Shown here: piece by piece, positions 42,087-50,589 of the stretch
How positions within the stretch are numbered: position 1 is the stretch's first letter
How the letters are laid out: every line of letters begins with the position of its first letter
NCBI RefSeq assembly: GCF_029277985.1
Contig: NZ_CP119546.1
Location: 1,860,001 to 1,924,000 of the forward strand
Source of the DNA: Providencia stuartii
GTDB lineage: Bacteria; Pseudomonadota; Gammaproteobacteria; Enterobacterales; Enterobacteriaceae
Direction: 5' to 3'
Length of the DNA stretch: 64,000 bases
Made by a program: the position numbers and the translations under genes
The notes under the pieces: generated by a model
Database searches by the model: none
Told to the model about the DNA's origin: nothing
What the model saw: the letters and a program-made list of their open reading frames with translations, nothing else

Positions 42087-42305
42087 TTATTTTTTTATAA
42101 TTCGCTGATAGATTAATGGGCTATATAGGATAATAGCTAAAGCGATATACCCGAATATCCAGCTCAATTGGAAGTCATGGGCATAAACACCAACAAAGCT
42201 AATAATTAGTGCGGTTATTCTAAAGCCGAAAAGATTAAAAAGAGAGTATAGTAACTCGAAAAGAAAACTAAAAATTCCCACAATAGCTTCTATAAGAGAG
42301 TCCAT
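42087..42305 (-). CDS. Small two-helix membrane protein of unknown function
   Basis: 72 residues, two or three hydrophobic segments ('GIFSFLFELLYSLFNLFGF', 'ALIISFVGVYAHDF', 'IFGYIALAIILYSPLIY'), basic C-terminus 'QRIIKK'. AAGG lies eight bases upstream of the ATG and a strong hairpin follows the gene, so it is probably expressed. The family is not recognised. It sits at the right end of the decayed island next to cat. Confidence 0.5.
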   Translation of the reverse strand: MDSLIEAIVGIFSFLFELLYSLFNLFGFRITALIISFVGVYAHDFQLSWIFGYIALAIILYSPLIYQRIIKK

Positions 42306-42670
42306 ATTTATTCCTTATTTCCATCATTTCTCTATTTCGAATAATTTTACAGTATTAAGTCAAATTTTTATAGGGGAAATGATGATAGAAAGGGGCATCA
42401 TTGTTATAAAACAGTCATTAAATTCTGGTGTTTATTTTTTATCTCTTTGATTAAAAAGATAATGTAAATGTTATTGGATTGAAATAGTAGACATCGTTGA
42501 TTGTGCTTTTTATCGGGGGTAAATGTTATAAATTTTTTCTATAGGGCAAAAATGATGCATTTTTTAGAGACTAGCTTTATTATAATAAACACCTTATTTG
42601 AGTGGTTCCGAGTTAATCGGATCTGACAGCAATAAATGTATGCATTATGTCATGATATGGAGCAGAAAAT
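42306..42670. other. Upstream region of the cat leader
   Basis: About 365 AT-rich bases. A TATAAT at 42581-42586 could be the -10 of the cat promoter, but its -35 is poor. A short inverted repeat TCCGA / TCGGA (about 42609-42623) lies in the predicted 5' UTR. No other gene is seen. Confidence 0.45.
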
Positions 42671-42712
42671 ATGTTGCTTAGTAAAGCAGAGAGAGTCGCC
42701 CTTCTTCGTTAA
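42671..42712 (+). CDS. 13-codon leader peptide of the chloramphenicol acetyltransferase gene
   Basis: ATG at 42671 with GGAG eight bases upstream, encoding MLLSKAERVALLR and stopping with TAA at 42710. It ends 33 bases before cat. Codons 10-13 form the 5' arm of a hairpin whose 3' arm contains the cat ribosome binding site. This is the layout of drug-inducible translational attenuators (Gram-positive cat and erm leaders, cmlA). A ribosome stalled by chloramphenicol around Lys5-Ala6-Glu7 would cover the 5' arm and free the site; alanine near the stall site fits the known preference of the drug. Stalling position is inference. Confidence 0.7.
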   Translation: MLLSKAERVALLR

Positions 42713-42739
42713 AAACCATTATTAATCAACGAGAAGGGC
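42698..42739 (+). promoter_or_regulatory. Attenuator hairpin sequestering the cat ribosome binding site
   Basis: 5' arm GCCCTTCTTCGTTAA (42698-42712) pairs with 3' arm TTAATCAACGAGAAGGGC (42722-42739): eight perfect base pairs (GCCCTTCT/AGAAGGGC), a one-base bulge, then CGTT/AACG. The 3' arm contains GAGAAGG, the only good Shine-Dalgarno sequence for the cat ATG at 42746. The stem overlaps the end of the leader ORF. Confidence 0.75.
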
Positions 42740-42745
42740 AATAAA

Positions 42746-43387
42746 ATGAATTATACTAAAGTGAATATTGATGAGTGGAATAGAAAACAACATTTCTCAT
42801 TTTACCGTCAGGCGATGCCATGTGGGTTTAGTTTAACGACTCAGCTAGATATTAGTACGCTAAAATCGGCAATTGTTAAGCAAGGTTATAAACTTTATCC
42901 TGTTATGATTTACCTTATCTCTAAAGCGGTCAACCATTACCCTGAATCACGTATGGCCATAAAAGAGGGGGAGCTTGTACTGTGGGATCAGGTCAACCCT
43001 GCTTATACGGTTTTTCATCAGCAGACAGAAACATTTTCACAGTTATGGACTGAATATAATGATGACTGGTCGATATTTTTATCTCATTACCAGCAAGACC
43101 AATTATTATATAAAGATTGTCTCGATTTGATGGCTAAACCAGACTACCCGGAAAATCATTTTTGCATTTCGATGATCCCATGGGTGAGCTTTGAAGGGTT
43201 CAATTTAAATGTGGCTAATTTCACTGATTATTTTCCACCTATTTTTACGATGGGAAAATATCATTATTCAGGTGAAAAGGTGCTACTGCCTCTTTCAGTG
43301 CAAGTACACCATGCAACTATTGATGGTTTTCATATGGCGAGAATGGTGAATCAAATACAAACACTGTGTGATAACGTTGAATATTAG
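42746..43387 (+). CDS. cat: Chloramphenicol acetyltransferase, type A
   Basis: Acetylates chloramphenicol with acetyl-CoA. It has 213 residues, the usual trimeric CAT length. The catalytic box 'HHATIDGFHMARM' includes His189 (the general base) and the structural Asp. N-terminal 'WNRKQHFSFYR' is the family signature. Its sequence resembles chromosomal Providencia/Proteus cat rather than plasmid CATI. Its start is preceded by the attenuator hairpin. A terminator follows. Neighbouring genes are not resistance genes and no intact mobile element flanks it, so it is probably a resident gene. Confidence 0.95.
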   Translation: MNYTKVNIDEWNRKQHFSFYRQAMPCGFSLTTQLDISTLKSAIVKQGYKLYPVMIYLISKAVNHYPESRMAIKEGELVLWDQVNPAYTVFHQQTETFSQLWTEYNDDWSIFLSHYQQDQLLYKDCLDLMAKPDYPENHFCISMIPWVSFEGFNLNVANFTDYFPPIFTMGKYHYSGEKVLLPLSVQVHHATIDGFHMARMVNQIQTLCDNVEY

Positions 43388-43417
43388 TATCGCTGTCGTT
43401 ATTCATTAGTATAAAAG

Positions 43418-43452
43418 AAAGTGCTGATAACGATGATTATCGGCACTTTCTA
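43418..43452. terminator. Terminator between cat and the GH6 gene
   Basis: GAAAGTGCTGATAA / TTATCGGCACTTTC stem (one G-T pair), six-base loop. It separates the two convergent genes. Confidence 0.85.
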
Positions 43453-43499
43453 TATTTCTAGAGAAACTGACTCATCATCACGGTGCTTCTGATTGTAGA

Positions 43500-44453
43500 T
43501 TAATCCCCATTAACTAATCGCACGGCTAAATCAGGACTGAATACACCCGCTTTAGGGCCTCCATGGCAATCTGCTTTAGGTGAAAAATCCCCATCTGATT
43601 CGCCAGGTGGTTTAATCCATGCTGTTTTAACAGTAGCAGAGATATCTTTCGGGCCTTCACCAATTTTACGACCCATTGGATTGCACCATTGGTTAGGTAG
43701 TGATGAGGCTCCATTACCATTACGAGAAGTATCAATAATGATATTCGGGCGAGCATTAGAAAGTGCGGCGATAAATTGATTTATCTCTTCGCCATATTTG
43801 ATAGTTGGCTCGGTAGGGTGATAATTAGAAACATTTAATGAGAAACCATAAGCGTCTTTTATACCCGCGTTGACCAACTGTGTTGCCATTTCTTTTGCTG
43901 GCTGCCATCGCATATGACCAGCATCTATATATAGATAAACATTCGGACTTAGTGTTTTAAAGCGAGTGACAGCATAATTGAGTAATTCAATCCTTTCTTT
44001 ACGTTGTGATGGCGTTAAACAGCTCATATCGGCTAAGCCATCAGGCTCAAGAATGATCGTCACCTTAGTATCTGAAATTGTTTTAGCGAGTGTATTAATC
44101 CATGTTTGATACTTTTGAGTGTTGGCACTGTTATCCGCTGACGCTTGTCCAGAGCAATCTCGGTTAGGTAACCCGTATAGAACAAGCATCAATTGAGTTT
44201 TTTGTTTATTGGCCTGCGTGATATAGCCTGAAATTTGCTGAGTTAATTCTGTTTCATTTTCTTGAATTTTGGATAGCCAAATTGCGGTAGGAACAGAGGC
44301 AATTTTTGTATTGATGAGTACGGCTCTTGGGTCATGCTTATTTTTTTCTACCCATAATGCAGCTGAAGATTTGGGGTCAATAAAATAGTCTGCTGCCATG
44401 AGCTTACCTATATAACAAGCTGAAATTAAAAATGGAAAAATGATTTTATTCAT
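43500..44453 (-). CDS. Secreted glycoside hydrolase family 6 protein (endoglucanase/cellobiohydrolase type)
   Basis: 317 residues with an N-terminal signal peptide (hydrophobic to about residue 20, 'KLMAADYF'). GH6 signatures in order: 'MLVLYGLPNRDCSG', 'ILEPDGLADM' with the catalytic Asp, 'YIDAGHMRWQ', 'GFSLNVSNYHPT', 'IDTSRNGNG', 'WCNPMGRKIG' and 'WIKPPGESDG'. GH6 enzymes are inverting beta-1,4-glucanases. There is no cellulose-binding module and no bcs gene nearby, so the substrate is unclear. GH6 is mostly known from actinobacteria and fungi, so lateral origin is likely. Confidence 0.88.
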   Translation of the reverse strand: MNKIIFPFLISACYIGKLMAADYFIDPKSSAALWVEKNKHDPRAVLINTKIASVPTAIWLSKIQENETELTQQISGYITQANKQKTQLMLVLYGLPNRDCSGQASADNSANTQKYQTWINTLAKTISDTKVTIILEPDGLADMSCLTPSQRKERIELLNYAVTRFKTLSPNVYLYIDAGHMRWQPAKEMATQLVNAGIKDAYGFSLNVSNYHPTEPTIKYGEEINQFIAALSNARPNIIIDTSRNGNGASSLPNQWCNPMGRKIGEGPKDISATVKTAWIKPPGESDGDFSPKADCHGGPKAGVFSPDLAVRLVNGD

Positions 44454-44811
44454 AGTATCAACTCCGGTTTTAATAAGATGTAATAGCGTAATCAGTTGAT
44501 ATAAATATTAAACATATTTATTAATGCATTAGCTGCTTAATCATTTAGTTTTACCCTGCTAAACCGGATTGAATAATTTAGATTAACAACATGATTTGAT
44601 ATGGTCTGTAACGAAAAAGAATAATAGACAGTATCAATATTATTATTTTAATAAGATGAATTTTTAACATGACGGAGTGATAAAGTAAATATACTTAGTT
44701 ATTTTGGTGTGGTGATTCTTGAACTGAGTTCTCATTGTTTATATTAATAGAAATTATCAATAATAATGATGTCTTAATTCAGTTATTAAAGATAGATTGG
44801 ATATAACTAAA
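44454..44811. other. Intergenic region between the GH6 gene and gltP
   Basis: About 360 AT-rich bases that should contain the GH6 promoter (leftward). No ORF, RNA or recognisable operator is seen. Confidence 0.5.
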
Positions 44812-44842
44812 AAAACACCAAGTGTTAGCTTGGTGTTTTCGC
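44812..44842 (-). terminator. gltP terminator
   Basis: AACACCAAG / CTTGGTGTT hairpin; on the minus strand it is followed by a run of T residues. Confidence 0.85.
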
Positions 44843-44857
44843 ATATACGCTCAATAG

Positions 44858-46165
44858 TTAGAATGTTTTTTCATATTCTTGAGCTTTGACTTCATCATAG
44901 TTATGTTCCCATTTAGCAATAACCAATGCAGCAAGGGCATTACCGATAACATTCAAGGCGGTTCGTGCCATATCAAGAATACGGTCAACGCCCGCAATAA
45001 AGGCTAATCCTTCTAATGGGATACCTACACTGCCTAAAGTGGCGAGTAGGACAACGAAAGATACACCCGGTACACCAGCAATTCCTTTTGATGTAATCAT
45101 TAACGTAAATACAAGAATTAACTCTTGGCCGATAGATAATTCAATGCCATATAACTGAGCAATAAAGATAGCCGCAATACTCTGATAAAGTGTTGAACCA
45201 TCAAGATTAAATGAATAACCAATAGGAATAACAAAGCTGGTAACAGATTTAGGCGCCCCGTATTTTTCCATTTTATCCATAATACGTGGCAATACGGTTT
45301 CAGAACTTGCTGTTGAATAGGCTAATAATAACTCGTCTTTTAAGATTTTCATTAAAGTAAAAATATTAATTTTACAATAGCGAGCAACGAGTCCTAACAC
45401 AACGATTGCAAAAAATAAGATAGCACAATGTACAAGGATCACTAATTTTAATAATGGAACGAGTGAGGCAAAACCAAAGTTGGCAACGGTGACTGAAATA
45501 AGAGCAAATACCCCGATAGGAGCGTACAGCATAATCATGTTAGTGACGCGGAACATCGTTTCTGAGAACGTTTGTAGCACATCCAGTAAGGGTTGCTTTT
45601 TCTCTTTAGGTAATGAAGAGAGCCCTAATCCGAATAATACGGCAAAGAAGATCACGGGTAACATTTCACCACTCGCCATAGAAGCAAAAATATTACTTGG
45701 TACCATGGTTAAAATGGTATTAATGATACCGGAAGGGTGACTTTCTACTTCTTGCGTGGTTTTCTCATATTGTGAGATATCAACTTGCGTGAGTTGTGAC
45801 ATATCAATGCCAACACCGGGTTGAAAGATATTGGCAAAACTGATCCCGACAACTATCGCAATCGTTGTAATCACTTCAAAATAGAGAATCGTTTTAAATC
45901 CTAATGAGCCGAGTTGTTTAGTATTACCAACACCAGCGATACCCACAATAAGCGTTGAAATAACAATTGGCACGACGATCATTTTAATTAACTGAATAAA
46001 TATTTTTCCCGCTGGGGATAAAACATTCACAATTAACCAATCTTTATATTCTACGCTTTCATGCAAATAGGCGCCGACAATAACCCCTAAAATCAGTGCA
46101 ATTAATATTTGCCATCCTAGGCCAAACTTAAATGTTTTCTTCGTGGAAATGTGGTTTGAAGTCAT
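44858..46165 (-). CDS. gltP: Glutamate/aspartate:proton symporter GltP
   Basis: DAACS-family transporter, 435 residues. The N-terminal half 'LIKMIVVPIVISTLIVGIAG' and 'FEVITTIAIVVGISFANIFQ' closely resembles E. coli GltP. Later it has the serine-rich hairpin 'AYSTASSETVLPRIM', the substrate-binding 'SFNLDGSTLYQS' and 'DRILDMARTALNVIGNALAA' motifs. It takes up glutamate and aspartate; the operon to its right also ends in glutamate, so a link is possible. Confidence 0.92.
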   Translation of the reverse strand: MTSNHISTKKTFKFGLGWQILIALILGVIVGAYLHESVEYKDWLIVNVLSPAGKIFIQLIKMIVVPIVISTLIVGIAGVGNTKQLGSLGFKTILYFEVITTIAIVVGISFANIFQPGVGIDMSQLTQVDISQYEKTTQEVESHPSGIINTILTMVPSNIFASMASGEMLPVIFFAVLFGLGLSSLPKEKKQPLLDVLQTFSETMFRVTNMIMLYAPIGVFALISVTVANFGFASLVPLLKLVILVHCAILFFAIVVLGLVARYCKINIFTLMKILKDELLLAYSTASSETVLPRIMDKMEKYGAPKSVTSFVIPIGYSFNLDGSTLYQSIAAIFIAQLYGIELSIGQELILVFTLMITSKGIAGVPGVSFVVLLATLGSVGIPLEGLAFIAGVDRILDMARTALNVIGNALAALVIAKWEHNYDEVKAQEYEKTF

Positions 46166-46689
46166 AATGAAATCTCAAATATATTAATATTTTTTATGTT
46201 TGTGTTTTTACGATCGCAATTCTTATAACTAATATTCGTTAAAACTACAACTATTGATTCGTAAATATTGAATCATTTAGTTGAGTGATTGATGTTAGCA
46301 ATCATTTTTTATCTTTGATTTGTATATATTTGTAACAGTATCTTTCAGTTACTCATAAAGAAAGGGATTGTATGGGGAATCGGTAATACGAACTTTAAAT
46401 AGATAATGTTTTTTTATTGTTTTCATTCTGTAACTTAAATGTTATTAGATGGATGAAAAGTATTCTAAAAAAAGACATTAATAGAATGGAGATATTAAAT
46501 AAATGAAGGCGCCATTAACTATAAATAGAAACTATTTTTATAATTAATATTCTAAATAAATTGGTGAGATATCAGTATCGTGATGACATGAAGGGGATAT
46601 TTCATAAAATAGAGTCATTAGCTCTTTATGCTCTGAAAAGCCTCGCTAATAGGGATGGATTAATAGAACAAAAATTAATAGAGCAAAAA
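46166..46689. other. Intergenic region with a short tandem repeat
   Basis: About 520 AT-rich bases upstream of gltP and downstream of the regulator. A 15-bp unit (ATTAATAGARCAAAA) is repeated twice plus a partial copy at about 46659-46697, reaching the end of the regulator gene. No gene seen. Confidence 0.5.
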
Positions 46690-47352
46690 TTAATAACCGG
46701 ATTGACGACGCTTGTAGGCCGCAAGTAGGGTACGCTCCGATAAATCTAAATACTGGTGTAATTTTTCAGCGGCTTCAAGATTATGACCTGCATCCAATAA
46801 TTCTAAGATGGACTGATTCTTATCAATATAAGGCGCATATAAAATTTTAGGGTCATTCAGATGACCAAAAGCCAGTCTTAACTCAGCGGCGATATTACGA
46901 TAAAGTTTAATCAGTCTTTCACTATCAGATAATTCAACGATAGCGGTATGGAATTTCATATTTGCAGTTCCAACGCCAACCCAATTTTCAATTTTCTCTT
47001 GTTCGTGAGCTTCACTGACGGCTTGTTTCATTTTTTGTACAGCTGGATGCATTGCATATGCGTGCCTTAATGAATCACATTCAATCAACCGGCGAACTTG
47101 GTAAATATCGATGATTGCCGCCATGTCAGGGATAGAAACAAATACTCCCTTATTTGGTGCATAAGTCAGTAATCCTTCTTGCGTTAAAACCCGAAATACC
47201 TCACGTAATGTGTTTCGAGAAATCGCTAATTCTTCACTGAGAGCCGCTTCTGATAAGCGTTGGCCTGGCGTGAGTTCTCCAACCGTAATTTTGTGGCGGA
47301 TCGTTTCGGCGATAGTGACGGATAAGGTCTGCGCAACAGGTTGTTTAGTCAT
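46690..47352 (-). CDS. GntR-family (FadR/FCD subfamily) transcriptional regulator
   Basis: 220 residues if it starts at ATG 47352 (MTKQPVAQT); the frame is open to an ATG at 47478, but the extra 42 residues do not look like family sequence. Neither start has a strong ribosome binding site. N-terminal winged helix-turn-helix 'LSEAALSEELAISRNTLREV' (about 35-70), then a C-terminal all-helical FCD ligand domain with 'FHTAIVELSDSERL' carrying a likely metal-ligand histidine. It is divergent from the oxoproline operon and most likely controls it; ligand unknown. Confidence 0.85.
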   Translation of the reverse strand: MTKQPVAQTLSVTIAETIRHKITVGELTPGQRLSEAALSEELAISRNTLREVFRVLTQEGLLTYAPNKGVFVSIPDMAAIIDIYQVRRLIECDSLRHAYAMHPAVQKMKQAVSEAHEQEKIENWVGVGTANMKFHTAIVELSDSERLIKLYRNIAAELRLAFGHLNDPKILYAPYIDKNQSILELLDAGHNLEAAEKLHQYLDLSERTLLAAYKRRQSGY

Positions 47353-47617
47353 ATAAGTCGGTTTGTTATGGATGAATAGCCAATAAAGCGTGCCATAAAA
47401 GAATATCTTCACATATTCCCTAAAGGGCTTCAAGGTTCCTTTTGGTGCACTATGACATGGTAACCCATTATTTTGCACTTGATTGGTGCATCTACCTCTT
47501 GGAACGCATTCAACTTATGTTAATTATTTGCGCGTTTTGTTAAAAAAGTGATCACCATTTGATTTTTAACCTACCAACCACGATTTTTATTGCTTACTTA
47601 TTCGCCATTCACTATTA

Positions 47618-47673
47618 ATTGTTCAACAATGCATTAAAGATAGATTAACAATCAATTTCATTAGTAGAACAAT
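47618..47673 (+). promoter_or_regulatory. Candidate operator array upstream of the oxoproline operon
   Basis: ATTGTTCAACAAT (47618-47630) is a 13-bp palindrome. Its half-site AACAAT recurs at 47647-47652 and 47668-47673, spaced 22 and 21 bases, that is on the same helix face. It lies between the divergent GntR-type regulator and the operon. Likely regulator binding sites, by inference. Confidence 0.5.
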
Positions 47674-47743
47674 GGCACGTTTTTTGCCTTTATCACTATC
47701 ACAACATCAATAACGACAAAAACAATTCGAAAGGAGTATGCAT

Positions 47744-48988
47744 ATGGCAGCTCAAGAAAACACAACCACCAGCAGTGCTGAATTTGTAAAAAATAGGCGC
47801 ACTTCATTAATTGGTGCGATTTTCTTAATGGCAACATCCGCAATTGGTCCCGGTTTTATCACTCAAACTGCAACCTTTACCGTTACATTAGGGGCTGCAT
47901 TTGCTTTCGGGATCCTCGCGTCAATTATTATTGACTTTGTTGTCCAACAAAATATTTGGCGAGTAGTGACATTAACGAAAATGCACTCCTCTGAGATAGC
48001 CAACGCGACCATTCCTGGCAGTGGCTATGTGTTAGCTGTATTAGTCATATTCGGAGGGCTCATCTTTAACATCGGAAATATTGCGGGCGCTGGGTTAGGG
48101 TTAAATGCCCTCGTCGGATTAGATCCTAAATGGGGAGGATTAATCAGTGCATTATTAGCGATTTATATTTTCTCTTCTCGTAAGGCGAGTACATTCATTG
48201 ACCGTGTAATAATTGTGTTGGGGTTAGTCATGATAGGGCTGACACTATTTGTGGCCTTTGCCTCTAATCCACCAGTTGGGGAAGCATTACGCCAAAGTGT
48301 CCTGCCAGATACTGTTGATTTTGCAATGATCACAACGATTGTGGGCGGTACAGTAGGCGGATATATCTGCTATGCAGGTGCACATCGCTTATTAGATAAA
48401 GGTGCGGTGGGTGTTGAAAATATTCATGTTGTTTCAAGTGCTGCGACTAAGGGGATCCTAGTTGTTGGCCTCATGCGTTACATCTTATTCCTCGCTATTC
48501 TTGGCGTGGTAGCAAGCGGTGTGACCATTGATATTTCAGGTAAGGCTGCAAATCCTGCATCCCAAGCGTTTCAAGCTGCTGCGGGTAATTTTGGATTGCG
48601 CATTTTTGGATTGATTTTATGGGCAGCGGCTTTGACGAGTGTAATAGGCGCTGCTTATACCTCAATGAGCTTTATTACCGCATTTAAAAAATCCATTACA
48701 GAAAGGCAGCGTAACATTGCCACAATCATATTCATTGCAATTTCATTAGCTGTTTATTTAATGATGGGAACGGCACCAGCAGCCTTATTGGTATTTGCTG
48801 GTGGCTTCAATGGATTAATTTTACCGATTGGTTTAACTATCTTTGTTTATATCGGGTGGAAGCGTGCTGATTTGATGTCCGGATATCATTATCCGCGTTG
48901 GTTGCTATGGTCTGGCGTTATTATTTGTGCCCTGACATGGTATATGGGCGCCATGTCGGTTGAAGCTATCTTTAATTATTTGAAGTAG
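47744..48988 (+). CDS. NRAMP-related membrane transporter (YcsG-like) lacking metal-binding motifs
   Basis: 414 residues from ATG 47744, with AAGGAG seven bases upstream (the ATG at 47738 is too close). About eleven hydrophobic segments. It belongs to the NRAMP superfamily branch found with ycsF/kip genes. The canonical TM1 'DPGN' is replaced by 'AIGPGFIT' and the TM6 'MPH' signature by 'GGYICYAGAHRLLDKG', so the transition-metal ligands are missing. The operon context suggests uptake of 5-oxoproline or a related compound, but the substrate is not known. Confidence 0.85.
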   Translation: MAAQENTTTSSAEFVKNRRTSLIGAIFLMATSAIGPGFITQTATFTVTLGAAFAFGILASIIIDFVVQQNIWRVVTLTKMHSSEIANATIPGSGYVLAVLVIFGGLIFNIGNIAGAGLGLNALVGLDPKWGGLISALLAIYIFSSRKASTFIDRVIIVLGLVMIGLTLFVAFASNPPVGEALRQSVLPDTVDFAMITTIVGGTVGGYICYAGAHRLLDKGAVGVENIHVVSSAATKGILVVGLMRYILFLAILGVVASGVTIDISGKAANPASQAFQAAAGNFGLRIFGLILWAAALTSVIGAAYTSMSFITAFKKSITERQRNIATIIFIAISLAVYLMMGTAPAALLVFAGGFNGLILPIGLTIFVYIGWKRADLMSGYHYPRWLLWSGVIICALTWYMGAMSVEAIFNYLK

Positions 48989-49003
48989 AGGTCAAATAGA
49001 ACA

Positions 49004-49777
49004 ATGAAAAAAATTATCGATTTAAACAGTGATCTCGGGGAAAGTTTTGGCCAATGGCAAATGGGTAATGATAACGCCATGCTGAAAGTGGTTAGCAGCG
49101 CCAATGTTGCCTGCGGATTTCATGCTGGCTCTCCTGAAGGGATCTTTAACACGTTAATTGAGGCTAAAGCCAACCATGTTGTAGTTGGTGCTCATGTCGG
49201 ATATCCAGATTTAGTTGGTTTCGGCCGTCGGAATATGGATATCTCATCGAATGAACTGATTGCAGATGTGATTTATCAAATCGGGGCGCTGAAAGGGTTA
49301 GCGGTAGCTGCGGGTTGTCACGTTGATTATGTCAAACCTCATGGTGCACTGTACAACACCATCGCCCATGATAAACGTCAAGGAATGGCAGTTATTGAAG
49401 CGATCTGCGCTATTGACCCTCAATTGGTCTTGGTTGCACTTGCTGGCTCACCGTTGATTGAATGGGCGAAAGAAAGTGGGCTTACTGTCGTTGCAGAGGC
49501 ATTTGCAGATAGAGCGTATCACGCGAATGGTACCTTAGTTTCGCGTAAAGAAGTCGGTTCAGTTCTACATGATCCTGAGCAAGTAGCACAGCGTATGCTG
49601 CAATTTGTCAATGAAGGTGGCGTGATGTCGATTGAGGGAACCTTTACACCGATTGATGCAGGTTCGATCTGTGTACATGGCGATAGCCCCGGTGCGCTGG
49701 CTATGGCGCAAAAGGTTCGAGAACTGTTGCAACAAAATGGCGTTGAAATTACTGCTTTTGCGGGGAGAGGGCAATGA
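49004..49777 (+). CDS. pxpA: 5-oxoprolinase subunit PxpA (LamB/YcsF family)
   Basis: 257 residues. The family signature '[20 protein letters not shown]' is at the N-terminus, followed by '[15 protein letters not shown]', '[16 protein letters not shown]' and '[10 protein letters not shown]'. With PxpB and PxpC it forms the prokaryotic ATP-dependent 5-oxoprolinase that opens 5-oxoproline to glutamate. Its stop overlaps the next start (ATGA). A moderately placed AGAGG precedes the ATG. Confidence 0.93.
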   Translation: MKKIIDLNSDLGESFGQWQMGNDNAMLKVVSSANVACGFHAGSPEGIFNTLIEAKANHVVVGAHVGYPDLVGFGRRNMDISSNELIADVIYQIGALKGLAVAAGCHVDYVKPHGALYNTIAHDKRQGMAVIEAICAIDPQLVLVALAGSPLIEWAKESGLTVVAEAFADRAYHANGTLVSRKEVGSVLHDPEQVAQRMLQFVNEGGVMSIEGTFTPIDAGSICVHGDSPGALAMAQKVRELLQQNGVEITAFAGRGQ

Positions 49778-50580
49778 CTAGGTTATTTAAAGCCTCAGAA
49801 AAAGCAATCGCCGCGGCGAGAGAAGCAAGGGAGGCGATCCGCCAAGGTTTTGACAAGCCAACAGCAGGTTTAGCGGCAGGTTTGACACAAGCTAATATGA
49901 TCGCATTACCTCGTGATTGGGCATTTGATTTTTTATTGTATGCCCAGCGTAACCCCAAAAGCTGTCCTGTTTTAGACGTGTGCGAAGCGGGAAGTTGGCA
50001 AACAATTTTAGCTGAAGGCGCTGATTTACGAACAGATATCCCACGTTATCGTGTATGGCAAAACGGCAATTTAGTTGATGAAGTAACGGACGCGACCCAT
50101 ATTTATCAGGAACATCCGGACTTAGTAACCTTTTTAATTGGTTGTAGCTTTACCTTTGAAACGTCATTAATGGAAGCGGGGATTGATGTCCGCCATATTA
50201 CGGATAACACCAATGTACCCATGTATAAAACGAATCGCTTATGCCGCCCAGCAGGGCGTTTACAAGGTGAGCTTGTTGTCTCGATGAGACCTATCTTGGC
50301 GGAGCGGGTAGCCGATGCCGTCAGTATTACAGGGCGTTTTCCATCGGTTCATGGCACTCCTGTTCATATCGGGGCGCCTGAACAATTAGGCATCAAAAAT
50401 ATGATGGCACCTGATTTTGGCGACCCAGTCCGTATTGAAAATGGTGAGATCCCCGTATTTTGGGCTTGTGGTGTGACGCCGCAAGCTGCGGTGATGAAAT
50501 CGGGAGTCCCCTTTGCGCTTAGCCATGCACCGGGACATATGTTTATTACTGATATACCTGATGCTGCCTACCATGTATAG
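49774..50580 (+). CDS. DUF1445 protein, YcsI/D-glutamate cyclase-like
   Basis: 268 residues of the YcsI family ('putative hydro-lyase'). Conserved stretches include '[20 protein letters not shown]', '[18 protein letters not shown]', '[14 protein letters not shown]', '[16 protein letters not shown]' and a C-terminal '[16 protein letters not shown]'. The mammalian mitochondrial protein DGLUCY contains this domain and converts D-glutamate to 5-oxo-D-proline. Placement inside a 5-oxoprolinase operon suggests it feeds 5-oxoproline to the Pxp enzyme. GGAGAGG upstream; overlaps pxpA by four bases. Confidence 0.88.
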   Translation: MTRLFKASEKAIAAAREAREAIRQGFDKPTAGLAAGLTQANMIALPRDWAFDFLLYAQRNPKSCPVLDVCEAGSWQTILAEGADLRTDIPRYRVWQNGNLVDEVTDATHIYQEHPDLVTFLIGCSFTFETSLMEAGIDVRHITDNTNVPMYKTNRLCRPAGRLQGELVVSMRPILAERVADAVSITGRFPSVHGTPVHIGAPEQLGIKNMMAPDFGDPVRIENGEIPVFWACGVTPQAAVMKSGVPFALSHAPGHMFITDIPDAAYHV

Positions 50581-50589
50581 GAGGGGGTA

